Source of the DNA: Bacteroidales bacterium UBA3297 | GTDB taxonomy: Bacteria > Bacteroidota > Bacteroidia > Bacteroidales > Paludibacteraceae | DNA length: 64,000 nucleotides | Direction: 5' to 3' | NCBI GenBank assembly: GCA_002362105.1 | Contig: DETD01000031.1 | Span: 25,422 to 89,421, forward strand | Part shown: positions 16,014 to 25,499 of the stretch, piece after piece | Numbering within the stretch: position 1 is the first letter of the stretch | How the letters are laid out: every line of letters begins with the position of its first letter | Made by a program: the position numbers and the translations under genes | The notes under the pieces: generated by a model | The model's database searches: none | What the model was told of the DNA's origin: nothing | What the model saw: the letters and a program-made list of their open reading frames with translations, nothing else

Positions 16014-17150
16014 TCAGCATATACCTAACTCACCCGTCAATTGGCGCAACTGAGAATCAACCCATTCAGCATCTTTCAGGCGTTGCTGGAACGCCTTCAA
16101 CCGTGCAGCGTTGGCCGAGTCGGCAAACCAGAGTCTCAGATAACCGCCTTCGGCATATTTTTCGGCCAGATGCTGTTTAGCCCGCAGCAAGTGCTGTTCC
16201 AGACCTAAGTCGGGATAATTCTTTTTTCCGAACAACAGCGTGCGCCGCATAATGTCGTCGCCGTCAATATACCGGTCAGCCTCGGCAACAATACGACCAT
16301 ACAGCGTTCTCGGCTCTTTTTTTGCCGAAGCCCTATGGTCTTCAACCGCATCGGCCATCACCTCAATCTGTGCTTTCGAGAACCACTTTTGCAACATTTT
16401 ATCGGCTCGCACATACTCGGCAGACTTCACATGGTGGAACTCACGGCCGTCGGCCAAGCCCAAATCGTGAAAGGCAGCCACCGCAAACGCCAGATTGGTG
16501 TTCGCGTTATAGCGCATAGCAAGGTCCAGACTCTCACGGATAACTGAGTGGGCGTGAGCCTGCTGGTGCGCCTCGTCGAAGGCGTCGTATTGCGGCAATA
16601 TACGGGTTTTGACATAGTAAAGTAACGAAGGTGAGATGCAGTTCAACGCATCCACCTTCTGATAGGCCAGCCGCTCGTCGCCATTTGCCAAATGTATGAT
16701 GCCACAATAACGGAAACCCGCTTTCAGCAACACCTGCTGCATAATGCGGTTGTCGGCATGCGTATCGACCCGGAGGTTCGGACGAACCGACCAGGCATAA
16801 TTGAAGCACTGGCGTGCAACGTCGTGATAATCGGGACGGCTGGCAATTCGGTGAATAGTGCCGTAAGGCAGCACATCGTCGGTCCACTGGCCGTTATAAA
16901 TAACACGGTAAGTCGGGTCATCAGACAAAATCAGGGCGAAAGTAGCCACCACCACCCCATCGTCGGCAAGCACCACATAGCTGTTGCCCCGTCCGATTTC
17001 TGCAGCGACAAGTTCCCGTTGCGGATAGCCGCCAGTCCATTGAAGCATATTTCCGTCGGTCCGCATAATCTGCTTTCCGAATTCGAAAATCTCCATCATG
17101 TCATCCAAATCAGCAGCAACCGCCCTGCGTATAGAATAGTCGGTATTCAT
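16014..17150 (-). CDS. GNAT acetyltransferase fused to an HD-domain hydrolase
   Basis: A 378-residue protein if started at 17150 (MNTDYSIRRAV); an in-frame ATG at 17186 would add 12 residues but leave almost no leader after the TAAATTTG box at 17206-17213. Residues about 5-165 are a GNAT N-acetyltransferase (RRAVAADLDDM start, VVVATFAL strand, DTHADNRIMQQVLLKAGF acetyl-CoA-binding end). Residues about 190-375 are an HD-type domain with AHAHSVI and FHDLGLADG (His-Asp metal pair) and DHRAS. HD domains hydrolyse phosphate esters. The fusion suggests modification and hydrolysis of related small molecules, but the substrate is unknown. The -7 box overlaps the stop codon of the serpin gene upstream. 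Confidence 0.75.
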   Translation of the reverse strand: MNTDYSIRRAVAADLDDMMEIFEFGKQIMRTDGNMLQWTGGYPQRELVAAEIGRGNSYVVLADDGVVVATFALILSDDPTYRVIYNGQWTDDVLPYGTIHRIASRPDYHDVARQCFNYAWSVRPNLRVDTHADNRIMQQVLLKAGFRYCGIIHLANGDERLAYQKVDALNCISPSLLYYVKTRILPQYDAFDEAHQQAHAHSVIRESLDLAMRYNANTNLAFAVAAFHDLGLADGREFHHVKSAEYVRADKMLQKWFSKAQIEVMADAVEDHRASAKKEPRTLYGRIVAEADRYIDGDDIMRRTLLFGKKNYPDLGLEQHLLRAKQHLAEKYAEGGYLRLWFADSANAARLKAFQQRLKDAEWVDSQLRQLTGELGIC

Positions 17151-17210
17151 AAAAAAGTTCGTTTTGTCCACAAGATTATTACACAAACGACCAAAAAGTC
17201 AGATGCAAAT

Positions 17211-18761
17211 TTATTTTTCCAAATTAACTACCCTACCCATAAACAGTATGGTTCCGGTTCTTTCATCGCAAATGGCATAGAGGAACGGATGGTCAGCAAT
17301 GAAGGTTACAGGTTTGCGCTTCACATCCATACCACCCAAAAAAGAACAGATCCAATATGTGGCAGCAGCAGCTTCAGTTCCAACTTCATCCACTTTAATT
17401 TTAACTTTTTGCATATAGTTGGAAACAAATAGGTCATCAGCTATCTGGTTTAACGAATTGGCATTAGGTACAAAAATATTGTGGACACCCATATCCGTCA
17501 AAATTGGTTTAAGATTAATATCGCACTCCGTCTCGAAGTGGGGGACACGAACCTCGTCAAAAGTTATAGACTTGAAATTCAAATTCCAATCCATATGGGC
17601 GATTACAGAATCAACATCCAAAAAAACATCTTCATTCACACTTTCTTTTCTTTCGGGAAAAGCCGTTTCATACAGTGTTTCAGGAATCTCCATACACTCC
17701 TTATTTCCAGAAAGTTGACTAAAATCGTAAAAATAAGCCGGTTCCTTGTTCTTTTTCAGTTTACCGGCAAGAGAGAATTGTTCAACCTGTTCTTTCATAC
17801 TGAACTTGATGCCTGCCGCCTCCTTTTTCAGTTTGTCGGCAATTGAGATTTGCTCAACCTGTGAAGACACCTTAAAATGGTAATCGATTGAAAGAAGGTT
17901 ATTCTTATTTTCCTGGAGTTGCTGTCTATTGACTGTATCAGAAACAATCTTAGCCATAGTTTCAGTCTCCATGCTTCTCATTTTCCTATTTGGCAGAATG
18001 ACAATCAAACTGTAACCAGCATTCTGATAAAACAGTTTAACGGCCTGGAAATACTTGTTTTCAAAATAAGGAAGTTCTTTTTCGGTATATCTCAAGTATT
18101 TGCAATCAGCCACACTGCCATTTCTGTTATAAAACGGCAGCTCATGGGAGGGGGTAATAGGAGCATCACTCCAAATGCCCTTAAAATAGACGGTATTTAT
18201 GGCCACTATGGCATCAGTTTCACTCACCTCTGGCGCACACTTGAGGAATCGGTTTGTGCGGTCAGAAACCCATTGACTCATTTCGTTTTCAACAACGGAT
18301 TTATTTTCACAGAAGTCTCTAATTTGTATGTCGGACAGATAGGAGTCCGACATCAAATCAATATATTTGCTCTTGATTTTAACTTTAGTATTCAAACAAC
18401 TGTTTATCCATAAACCATTTGCGATTAGCAAGCGGTTGACAGACGAAGTGTCGTTTGATAAAGTCAGAAACCGATGGTTGTATTTGTTGATGTCAGACAT
18501 TGACAATCCGTCGAAATTCATGGCGTGCAGCATTTCGTTTTTCGACCGATCGTTTGCACCATTCATCAACATGCCCATACTCAACTTGACGCTAACAGGA
18601 CTGAACAGGAAATTCGCATCCCGGTCGCTCGTTTTGGCTTGCTTTTGATAGAACGTATTGATAAAGCCACCCTGACGATTGCGGATTTCCGACTCCGGCA
18701 ACTCGTTGGCTGCAGAGTTGAGGCAACAGAAAACAAATATGACAAATAAAATTCTCTTCAT
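17211..18761 (-). CDS. Secreted serpin-family protease inhibitor with a large insertion
   Basis: A 516-residue protein with a signal peptide (1-18). Serpin landmarks: NFLFSPVSVKLSMGMLMNGA near 50-70, AINTVYFKG near 187-195, reactive-loop hinge GTEAAAAT (461-468), and FIADHPFLYAI then GTILFMGRV at the end. The hinge has the small residues typical of inhibitory serpins; counting from it places P1 near Leu475. Serpins trap serine or cysteine proteases by loop insertion. The family is usually about 400 residues; this one carries an extra segment of roughly 100 residues at about 285-395, including two copies of a VEQ-S-A-KLKK motif. Possible role: protection from host or competitor proteases. Single gene on the minus strand. 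Confidence 0.88.
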   Translation of the reverse strand: MKRILFVIFVFCCLNSAANELPESEIRNRQGGFINTFYQKQAKTSDRDANFLFSPVSVKLSMGMLMNGANDRSKNEMLHAMNFDGLSMSDINKYNHRFLTLSNDTSSVNRLLIANGLWINSCLNTKVKIKSKYIDLMSDSYLSDIQIRDFCENKSVVENEMSQWVSDRTNRFLKCAPEVSETDAIVAINTVYFKGIWSDAPITPSHELPFYNRNGSVADCKYLRYTEKELPYFENKYFQAVKLFYQNAGYSLIVILPNRKMRSMETETMAKIVSDTVNRQQLQENKNNLLSIDYHFKVSSQVEQISIADKLKKEAAGIKFSMKEQVEQFSLAGKLKKNKEPAYFYDFSQLSGNKECMEIPETLYETAFPERKESVNEDVFLDVDSVIAHMDWNLNFKSITFDEVRVPHFETECDINLKPILTDMGVHNIFVPNANSLNQIADDLFVSNYMQKVKIKVDEVGTEAAAATYWICSFLGGMDVKRKPVTFIADHPFLYAICDERTGTILFMGRVVNLEK

Positions 18762-18921
18762 TCTTCCCGTTAACGTCTAATTTGATTGTTATATATGCAA
18801 AACATTCATCGGAAGAGGCCTTCCTTCACTAACACACGAAAACCTTTGGCAACGGAGCAAGCCAGCGTTTCAAAGAATATAGCAGGAGAAAAAAACAAGA
18901 CCGCATACCCTATCAGCCCGG

Positions 18922-19500
18922 TTAGCGGTTCTTTTTATAGTAGAAGTGTCCGTAGCAGATACGCCCTAAATCGCCGAGACTTATAGCATACCAATAATCG
19001 GTAGACGGAAGTTCCATGCCACGGAAAGTGCCATCCCATCCATCGCTATTCGTGTAGTTTTTCTTTACATACAACAGCTTGCCCCAACGGTCGTAAATCG
19101 AGACCTCGTTGTTATACATTTCAATATTATCAATCACCCAATAAGCCCCACTCTCATCGGAACCAGGTCCGAAGGTAGGATGTGGATAGATAACCTTTTC
19201 GCAATTCATATTCGACTTCATTGTCTTTTCTTTCGGTTCATCGGCAACAGGAGCAGAATCACACTCTTCAACCGACAGATAAAGAACGACCGTACTGTCG
19301 AGACCAGCCGACGAAGTATAAGTCGTGGTATAAGTACCTGTTTCGGTAATAGTGTCACCACCAAATACATAGACCGAATTCCTGCATATAAAGGTATCGA
19401 TAATAGTTGTATCGGCTTCTAAAGGCGCAACAGCCGCGCAATGCGAACACAGGGTCCACATTACACACACTAAAAGCAATATTCTCTTTATTGCAACCAT
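18922..19500 (-). CDS. Small secreted protein with T9SS type B sorting domain
   Basis: A 192-residue protein with a signal peptide (about 1-24). The middle (about 30-80) is one small beta domain: TTIIDTFICRNSVYVFGGDT, then TGTYTTTYTS and DSTVVLYLSV. The C-terminal part has the gliding-motility type (type B) sorting pattern: IYDRWGKLLY, GWDGTFRGMELPSTDYWYAI and GHFYYKK. Sorting domain and signal take up most of the protein, leaving little cargo, which is unusual. A strong promoter lies 46 bp upstream. It is probably exported by T9SS to the surface or medium. Function unknown. Confidence 0.75.
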   Translation of the reverse strand: MVAIKRILLLVCVMWTLCSHCAAVAPLEADTTIIDTFICRNSVYVFGGDTITETGTYTTTYTSSAGLDSTVVLYLSVEECDSAPVADEPKEKTMKSNMNCEKVIYPHPTFGPGSDESGAYWVIDNIEMYNNEVSIYDRWGKLLYVKKNYTNSDGWDGTFRGMELPSTDYWYAISLGDLGRICYGHFYYKKNR

Positions 19501-19545
19501 AGTTTAAGCCTTTAAAGAATAGTAAACACGACTATAATATCGTTA

Positions 19546-19576
19546 CAAAAATAATAAAAATTCGTATTTCTGCAAC
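19546..19576 (-). promoter_or_regulatory. Promoter of the mini T9SS-B gene
   Basis: Minus strand TTG (19573-19575), 19 bp, TATTTTTG (19546-19553): near-ideal Bacteroidetes promoter, about 46 bp before the start at 19500. Confidence 0.65.
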
Positions 19577-19635
19577 CTTTCTGCCTTAGAATGCGAAAAA
19601 AAGCATCATTTTCAAGCATATAGCATATAAAAGGA

Positions 19636-20367
19636 CTATAACAGCAGTTTCACCAGTTCTTTTTCCTCCGCATCAGGCAACAGGCGTCTCAAATGTTCCA
19701 GCATTTTTTCGAAAGACTCTTCCGGGGAGCAGGGCGACGACAGCAGTTGCTCGCCATACAGCACTTCGGGAGCCGCATAGCGCGCCAGCCCCCAACCGTA
19801 AGGATTGCCGTGCTTGTCGCACTCGTACTCAAAATCGGCAATAGCAAGCATAGTAGACATCTGCAAGGCGGAAATCACCTTGTCGAAAGACTCTCCCCTG
19901 TCTTTTTCAACCCGTACACCCAGCAGTTTCTCTTGCGGAGACAACCGTTTTTTAGGGAAGTCGATAAAGGGGCAAGCCCTTTTAATGTCGCGGCTAAGCA
20001 TCGACTCGTTATTCACCACCAGATCGTAGATATACTTCTGCCGGTTAATTCCGTCAGCATCTAACGGAGCATTAGAAAAACTGAACTTGCTGCGGCGGTA
20101 GTTCACTAGATGGCGGAACCATTCAAGACTGAGGTATCCCGACTTTCCGTTGAAATAGGAACCATAGGCACAATTCCAATTCCTGACAATGGTCATTTTC
20201 CACTCCCACGGGCCTTCGTTCTCTGCGTCGAACCAGTATTCACGAGGTGTCATCTCCTCAACAGAGAAACCGGCAATCTTGTTCTTGAAGAAAGGAAGAA
20301 AACCAACTTCCATAACCAGGTGCTCCAATTCGGAGCTACAACTAAGCGAAATACTAGAAAAATCCAT
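19636..20367 (-). CDS. AlkZ-related protein
   Basis: A 243-residue cytoplasmic protein. The pattern EVGFLPFFKNKIAGFSVEE, then PWEWKMTIVR, CAYGSYFNGKSGYLSLEWF and NYRRSKF resembles the Bacteroidales group annotated as AlkZ-related, distant relatives of the AlkZ/YcaQ DNA glycosylases (winged-helix). The catalytic QxQ motif of true AlkZ is not evident to me, so glycosylase activity is doubtful. Its start is 182 bp from the divergent GH43 gene, with a TAACTTTG box on the minus strand at 20393-20400. Identification rests on remembered family patterns. Confidence 0.55.
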   Translation of the reverse strand: MDFSSISLSCSSELEHLVMEVGFLPFFKNKIAGFSVEEMTPREYWFDAENEGPWEWKMTIVRNWNCAYGSYFNGKSGYLSLEWFRHLVNYRRSKFSFSNAPLDADGINRQKYIYDLVVNNESMLSRDIKRACPFIDFPKKRLSPQEKLLGVRVEKDRGESFDKVISALQMSTMLAIADFEYECDKHGNPYGWGLARYAAPEVLYGEQLLSSPCSPEESFEKMLEHLRRLLPDAEEKELVKLLL

Positions 20368-20515
20368 AAACGGCAGTCTAAAAATACAGACTCAAAGTTA
20401 CACAAAATTGAAGAATAGCGAAAAATGAACGAATTTTCACACCCCTAGCTCAAAGATTAGCATCAACAAAACTCGATATGAAAGAATAGTTCAAACCAAG
20501 AACCACACAATGACC

Positions 20516-20523
20516 TAACTTTG
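20516..20523 (+). promoter_or_regulatory. -7 box of the GH43 gene
   Basis: TAACTTTG matches TAnnTTTG and lies 26 bp before the GH43 start, giving a short leader. No clear -33 element. Confidence 0.45.
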
Positions 20524-20549
20524 CGCCATAGAGCTAAACAAAAAAACAG

Positions 20550-23516
20550 ATGAAACGACTACTAACTACAATATGCGCACTGGCCCCATTAGCGGGCACA
20601 GCCGCCATTCCGGTAACAGATGCCGAGATTGACCTGATAAACACAGTACCCAACTGGAAGAGGGGCTCGGTTCACGACCCTTCGATTACCAGCACCAATA
20701 CCGACGGTAAGAATACCTACTACGTCTTCGGCAGCCACATGGATGTAGCGAAGACGACCGACTTTAAAGACTGGACAGTCGTCACCAGCGAACGAGCCGA
20801 CAGCCGGCTGTTCTGCGACGAGAACGGAAACATCTGTTCGTTCGACAAAGCCTACAGCACCAACAAGGTGACCAGCGTAACCAACTACGCCGGCCAGACC
20901 GTCGACTGGGGCACCTTCAACATACCGGCCTACCAGGGCGCGATAGACAACTTCAGCGTGAAGGGCAACCAATGGGCCCCCGACATGATTTACAATCCGC
21001 AGATGAAGAAATGGTGCTACTACATGAGTCTGAACGGGAGCAAATGGAACTCGGCCATCGTCCTCTTCACCAGCGACCATGTGGAAGGTCCGTTCCAATA
21101 CCAGGGTCCCATTATTTTTTCAGGATTCAACGTCACTAGCAACGCAGCGACAGACTATAAGAAAACCGACCTGCAAATCGCCATCGGGAACCAGAACACA
21201 CTGCCAGCCCGCTACAACGTAGGAGAGAAATGGGGCACTTACTGGCCACACGCCATAGACCCTGGCGTGTTTTTCGACGAAAACGGAGACCTGTGGATGA
21301 ACTACGGCTCTTGGAGCGGCGGCATCTACATCATAAAACTTGACAAGAAGACCGGATTGCGCGACTACACCTACAAATACGATAGCAACTTCGAGACTAA
21401 AAACGCCAGCGTAACCACCGACGCCTACTTCGGAAAGAAGATTGCAGGCGGCTACTATGTGAGCGGAGAAGGCAGTTATATCGAGAAAATAGGCAAATAC
21501 TACTACCTCTTTATATCGTATGGTTTCTACTCGCCAGAAGGAGGCTACGAAATGCGTGTGTTCCGTTCAGAACAACCAGACGGACCGTACACCGACCATA
21601 CCGGTGAAAGCGCCATCTACAACAAATATCTGATGAACTACGGCACCAAAGCCACCACCAACCGGGGAATGAAGCTAATGGGCGGCTACCAATGGGCCGG
21701 CATGGACGTCGCAGAAATAGCGCAAGGCCACAACAGCGCCCTGATGGACGAAGACGGGAATGCCATGTTGTTCTACCACACCAAATTGAACAACGGAACC
21801 ATCATCCACCAACTAAGGGTGCACCAGTTGTTCGTCAACGAAGACGGATGGATTACCGCCGCTCCGCACGAATACAACAAAGACAACGATGTAGCCACCA
21901 CCAGCACAGTGGGCACACAACGTTTTTTCAGCAAAGCAGAAATTGAAGGCACCTACAACCTCATTCTGCACAAGTACAACGTGGACTACGCCAACTACGA
22001 ATACAGCAAACCCGTCGGCATTACGCTAAATTCCGACGGCTCGGTTAGTGGAGCCTACACCGGCAAATGGAGTCTGACCGACGGCACCAGCTACATCAGC
22101 CTGACACTGAACAATGTGACCTATAAAGGTGTGGTAGTGCCAGGCAGCCTCGATGCCACCAACGTGCCTGTAGTGGCAATAACGGCCATGAGTACCAGCA
22201 ACGGGGTGAACATTTGGGCCAGCAAACCGAGCGGAAAGGCCTGCATCGCTAAAGACATAGCCGCAATGGACAACCTCCAGTTCAGAGACGGCGACAGCAT
22301 TTACGGTAACATCGGCTTCGTCGGACTAACAACAACCAACGGCTGTACCATCAACTGGAACAGCGGCAATACCGACGTGGTAGACAACAACGGCACCGTG
22401 AAGCCGCAAGACACCGACACCCCGGTAAATATGACCGCAGCATTGCAGAAAGGCGACTACGAATACACAAAAACCGTGGAAGTGGTTGTGAAAGGCAACG
22501 GCACGGCCAATGCCGACATTATAACCGGACTGGTGGCCTACTATAATTTCGACCATAATTTGGTAAACCAGTACAACGAAGCACAAACAGGAACCGCCAA
22601 CGCACAAGCCAACGGTACAAAACCGACCTTCGACACCGACAGCGAGCGCGGCACCGTTCTGCACCAATACTTCGGTTACGACGACGCGAAGAGCATCAGC
22701 TATACCACCTTCAGCAACCCACTGGCCGGACAAAAACTAACTGGAGCAACCGTCTCGGCCTGGGTAAAACGGTTGAACGGCGACATGTGGGACGCACTCT
22801 GGGGATTTTGCGACAGCTACGGCAACGTAACCGCCCGCTACTATCTGACCGGAAACACCTACATCGGCTACAACGACGGGAACGGCACCTGGTTCGATTA
22901 CAACTATCCAGAAAGCGCCAAGTTGAACACCATACCACAAGAAGAATGGGCCTTAGTCACCATTTCGTACAACAAGCAAGGCTTCGACCTCTACATCAAC
23001 GGAAAATTTGTGGCCAACCAGTCGCGCTATGCCGCCTACAATTCGAGTGGCGCCACCGATTTTAGCGCACAGCTGGGTCACTTGTCGAAGTCGACTAACT
23101 TCTATTTGGGTTACAGCTCGTTCTGGGGTTCGACACCAGCCCTATTCGACGACCTCCTCATTTGGAACCGAGCACTTAGCGCCGCAGACGTGGCACGCCT
23201 CTACGTAGTTGAAAGTACGGGAAAGAGCCTGATGCCAGGTAAAATTACCAATGAGGACGACCAGACCCGAAACGAGTTGGTAAAATCAGCCGAACCGCAA
23301 CTCTACCCTAACCCAACATCAGGAGAAGTCAGTATTGTGTTCCCGAACCCAGAAGCCGTAAAAGTCACCATTTACAACGGATGTGGACAAGTAGTTTGCA
23401 GACAAGACATTGGCAGCAGCCAAAACTCACTAGACCTGAATTTAAGGCCAGGCATCTACGCTATAAAAGTAGAATCGGTCACAAGTGTATGGCATAAGCA
23501 GATTATCGTTAAATAA
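20550..23516 (+). CDS. Secreted GH43 endo-arabinanase-like enzyme with LamG and T9SS type A domains
   Basis: A 988-residue protein. Signal peptide 1-19. Residues about 35-440 are a five-bladed GH43 propeller with HDPSI (Asp43, base), AIDPGVFFDENGD (Asp237) and GEGSYIEK (Glu307, acid). Residues about 455-570 match the lipocalin-like C-terminal domain of Bacteroidales extracellular arabinanases. A small Ig-like stretch follows, then a LamG/concanavalin domain (about 650-895; GLVAYYNFDHN, LDDLLIWNRALS-like end), which may bind carbohydrate. The last 75 residues are a T9SS type A sorting domain (LYPNPTSGEVSI to IIVK). It likely cuts alpha-1,5-arabinan of pectin at the cell surface. Its own promoter and terminator make it a single transcription unit. 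Confidence 0.88.
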   Translation: MKRLLTTICALAPLAGTAAIPVTDAEIDLINTVPNWKRGSVHDPSITSTNTDGKNTYYVFGSHMDVAKTTDFKDWTVVTSERADSRLFCDENGNICSFDKAYSTNKVTSVTNYAGQTVDWGTFNIPAYQGAIDNFSVKGNQWAPDMIYNPQMKKWCYYMSLNGSKWNSAIVLFTSDHVEGPFQYQGPIIFSGFNVTSNAATDYKKTDLQIAIGNQNTLPARYNVGEKWGTYWPHAIDPGVFFDENGDLWMNYGSWSGGIYIIKLDKKTGLRDYTYKYDSNFETKNASVTTDAYFGKKIAGGYYVSGEGSYIEKIGKYYYLFISYGFYSPEGGYEMRVFRSEQPDGPYTDHTGESAIYNKYLMNYGTKATTNRGMKLMGGYQWAGMDVAEIAQGHNSALMDEDGNAMLFYHTKLNNGTIIHQLRVHQLFVNEDGWITAAPHEYNKDNDVATTSTVGTQRFFSKAEIEGTYNLILHKYNVDYANYEYSKPVGITLNSDGSVSGAYTGKWSLTDGTSYISLTLNNVTYKGVVVPGSLDATNVPVVAITAMSTSNGVNIWASKPSGKACIAKDIAAMDNLQFRDGDSIYGNIGFVGLTTTNGCTINWNSGNTDVVDNNGTVKPQDTDTPVNMTAALQKGDYEYTKTVEVVVKGNGTANADIITGLVAYYNFDHNLVNQYNEAQTGTANAQANGTKPTFDTDSERGTVLHQYFGYDDAKSISYTTFSNPLAGQKLTGATVSAWVKRLNGDMWDALWGFCDSYGNVTARYYLTGNTYIGYNDGNGTWFDYNYPESAKLNTIPQEEWALVTISYNKQGFDLYINGKFVANQSRYAAYNSSGATDFSAQLGHLSKSTNFYLGYSSFWGSTPALFDDLLIWNRALSAADVARLYVVESTGKSLMPGKITNEDDQTRNELVKSAEPQLYPNPTSGEVSIVFPNPEAVKVTIYNGCGQVVCRQDIGSSQNSLDLNLRPGIYAIKVESVTSVWHKQIIVK

Positions 23517-23539
23517 AACCTACCGGCAATTAAAGGTAA

Positions 23540-23572
23540 AGCTGGTGTTACCTATTGTAGCACCGGCTTTTT
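23540..23572 (+). terminator. Intrinsic terminator after the GH43 gene
   Basis: AGCTGGTG (23540-23547) pairs with CACCGGCT (23561-23568) with one G-T wobble, followed by a run of T. Confidence 0.75.
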
Positions 23573-23617
23573 ATATGTATTTTAGCAAACCAAAACATTT
23601 AGACAAAACAACCTATT

Positions 23618-24211
23618 ATGCAAAAAATTTATTTCAGTCTGCTGGTTGCACTAGTCCTCGGTGCCTGTGCAAACAAACCCGCAGAAGTTCCAACAACCAA
23701 CACGGCAATAGTAGAAGAGAATGCAGAAACAGAAGCTAAAGCAACAACAGAAAAGGCGGAATCTGAATCAGCATTCAATTGGCAAGACAGTTCGTTTGTC
23801 GCCGTTGCCTACATTGGTTACGACAAAGACATCGCAGCCATTAAGGCATCAGACCCATTCAAGAAGTTGGCAGAACGCCTGCCACAACTGAACAACATAG
23901 ACCACATAGCCGTTGACGCACCAGGAGAAGAGCTGTACCTTGTTATTCCAAGACACAAAAACGCAAACGTCACCGTTTATGAATATACCTTCGAAATGGC
24001 AACGAAGGAAAAGCCAGAAAAAAGCGGATTGGTGTACTACCAGAAGGAAACTGGTGACCCTATAATTGTAAAAGGCAACATCAGCGACATCTGCCCCAAC
24101 ATGCAGATTGAGCTAAAAAGCGGCAATGGCGAAACATACACCTTCAGCCCTAGCCTCAGCCTTGAAAATGGCAAACTGTACGTAACCAAAGGAATGCAGG
24201 AGTTAGAATAA
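23618..24211 (+). CDS. Hypothetical lipoprotein
   Basis: A 197-residue protein with a lipoprotein signal (lipobox LGAC, Cys17), then a Thr/Glu/Ala-rich linker (about 20-52) and a domain of about 140 residues. The domain has alternating strands (FVAVAYIGYDKDI, GEELYLVIPRH, NVTVYEYTFEM). No family recognised. It follows the GH43 terminator and precedes a separately promoted TPR gene, so it may be a single gene. Envelope location is inferred from the signal. Confidence 0.65.
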   Translation: MQKIYFSLLVALVLGACANKPAEVPTTNTAIVEENAETEAKATTEKAESESAFNWQDSSFVAVAYIGYDKDIAAIKASDPFKKLAERLPQLNNIDHIAVDAPGEELYLVIPRHKNANVTVYEYTFEMATKEKPEKSGLVYYQKETGDPIIVKGNISDICPNMQIELKSGNGETYTFSPSLSLENGKLYVTKGMQELE

Positions 24212-24298
24212 GAACAGTCCCCCTCAACACAATAAAAAAACTAGAATATCAGACATTGAAGTGTGTATGCAGATTGCTAGCACCAGTTTGTAAACAGG

Positions 24299-24330
24299 TT
24301 GTTTTTTTTGTAATAATCACACTATATTTG
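24299..24330 (+). promoter_or_regulatory. Promoter of the TPR protein gene
   Basis: TTG (24299-24301), 21 bp, TATATTTG (24323-24330), a perfect -7 box, 67 bp before the start at 24398. Confidence 0.55.
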
Positions 24331-24397
24331 TAAAAAACAAATTAGGCACACACCTAGTGACCGACATAAATAACAGATTAAATTCCATTTACAAGAT

Positions 24398-25441
24398 ATG
24401 AAAATCAAGCCTTTATTTCTTTTTACATTTGCCCTACTATCAACAAGTAACTCAATTGCAAGTAGTCCGTATGCGGAAGCGATTTCTAGATACCTAAAGG
24501 AGAATAATATAGAAGGCGTTTATAAAGAATTCGCCAAATGGCAAAAAGAAGAGCCCAACTCTCCCAATATTGCCGACACATGGGCATGGTATTATTATAC
24601 AACAGCTTACAATCAGAATATCAAAATAGACAGTGTACAACCCAAAGGGGTTGAAGACTATATGGAACTTATTGGGAAGGATGGCAAAAACGAATTCATA
24701 TACGCTGAAATTATCATCAATTGTGATTCGCTGAAAAAAGGGCTAGACATTATTGACAAAGAAATCGTCAAACATCCCGACTGTATAAACCTCTATTTTA
24801 CGAAAAGCGATATTTTGCTAACCCTAATGGAAAAATGCAGTCACAAAAGTTCATACACAGACAATCTGAGAATCCATTCCGAAAAAGGCGACAATACTGA
24901 AGATGAAAAATTCAACTATTTGATGATGAAAGCCCTTTCACATCCTAAAATTATCGGCGACAAGTTGGTCGTGGGCAACCTGGCCGACGATGCAGTGAAG
25001 ATCCTCTGCCAAATTTTAGACCGTTCAAGAAATAATGGGAACCAATGGTTTGACCTTTACGACAAAAAAATAGAGAATGGAGAAAGTATGATGTTGGAGA
25101 AATTTCAAAGCTATTTCCTATTTTTTTTAAAAAATGCCGAATACGACAAAGCAACTGTTTTCAACGACAAACTACTTAGCGTTTATCCTGAGCGCTTCGA
25201 CTTCAGAACAAACAAGTCTCTGATTTCGATTTCGAAAAAAGACTTCAGTTCGGCTTTAACCCAATTAGAAATACTACATAAAGATTTTCCTAATGACGAT
25301 ATAATAACCATAAATTTGGCTGAGGTATACATCCACAACGGGAAAAAGAAGCAAGCAGAAAAACTTTTCAAGAAGATGTCGAAATCGTCTAATCCTGAAA
25401 TAGAAAAAATGGCTAAAATGAGATTGGAGAAAATTAAGTAA
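24398..25441 (+). CDS. Periplasmic TPR-repeat protein
   Basis: A 347-residue protein with a signal peptide (to about residue 22, SIASS). The mature part is helical. TPR-like pairs are clearest in the last 110 residues: EYDKATVFNDKLLSVYPE, DFSSALTQLEILHKDFP and LAEVYIHNGKKKQAEKLF. TPRs hold protein partners together in envelope complexes; the partner is unknown. The next lipoprotein gene starts 58 bp downstream on the same strand and is probably co-transcribed. Confidence 0.7.
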   Translation: MKIKPLFLFTFALLSTSNSIASSPYAEAISRYLKENNIEGVYKEFAKWQKEEPNSPNIADTWAWYYYTTAYNQNIKIDSVQPKGVEDYMELIGKDGKNEFIYAEIIINCDSLKKGLDIIDKEIVKHPDCINLYFTKSDILLTLMEKCSHKSSYTDNLRIHSEKGDNTEDEKFNYLMMKALSHPKIIGDKLVVGNLADDAVKILCQILDRSRNNGNQWFDLYDKKIENGESMMLEKFQSYFLFFLKNAEYDKATVFNDKLLSVYPERFDFRTNKSLISISKKDFSSALTQLEILHKDFPNDDIITINLAEVYIHNGKKKQAEKLFKKMSKSSNPEIEKMAKMRLEKIK

Positions 25442-25499
25442 GCACTTCCAATACGAAGTTATACTTATCTATCTTGTTCAATAAAAGTTCAGTCATAGT

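Noticed and set aside
18786..18986. 66-codon frame between serpin and mini T9SS gene
   Set aside because: It overlaps the end of the real gene at 18922 on the opposite strand and has no signal or motif.
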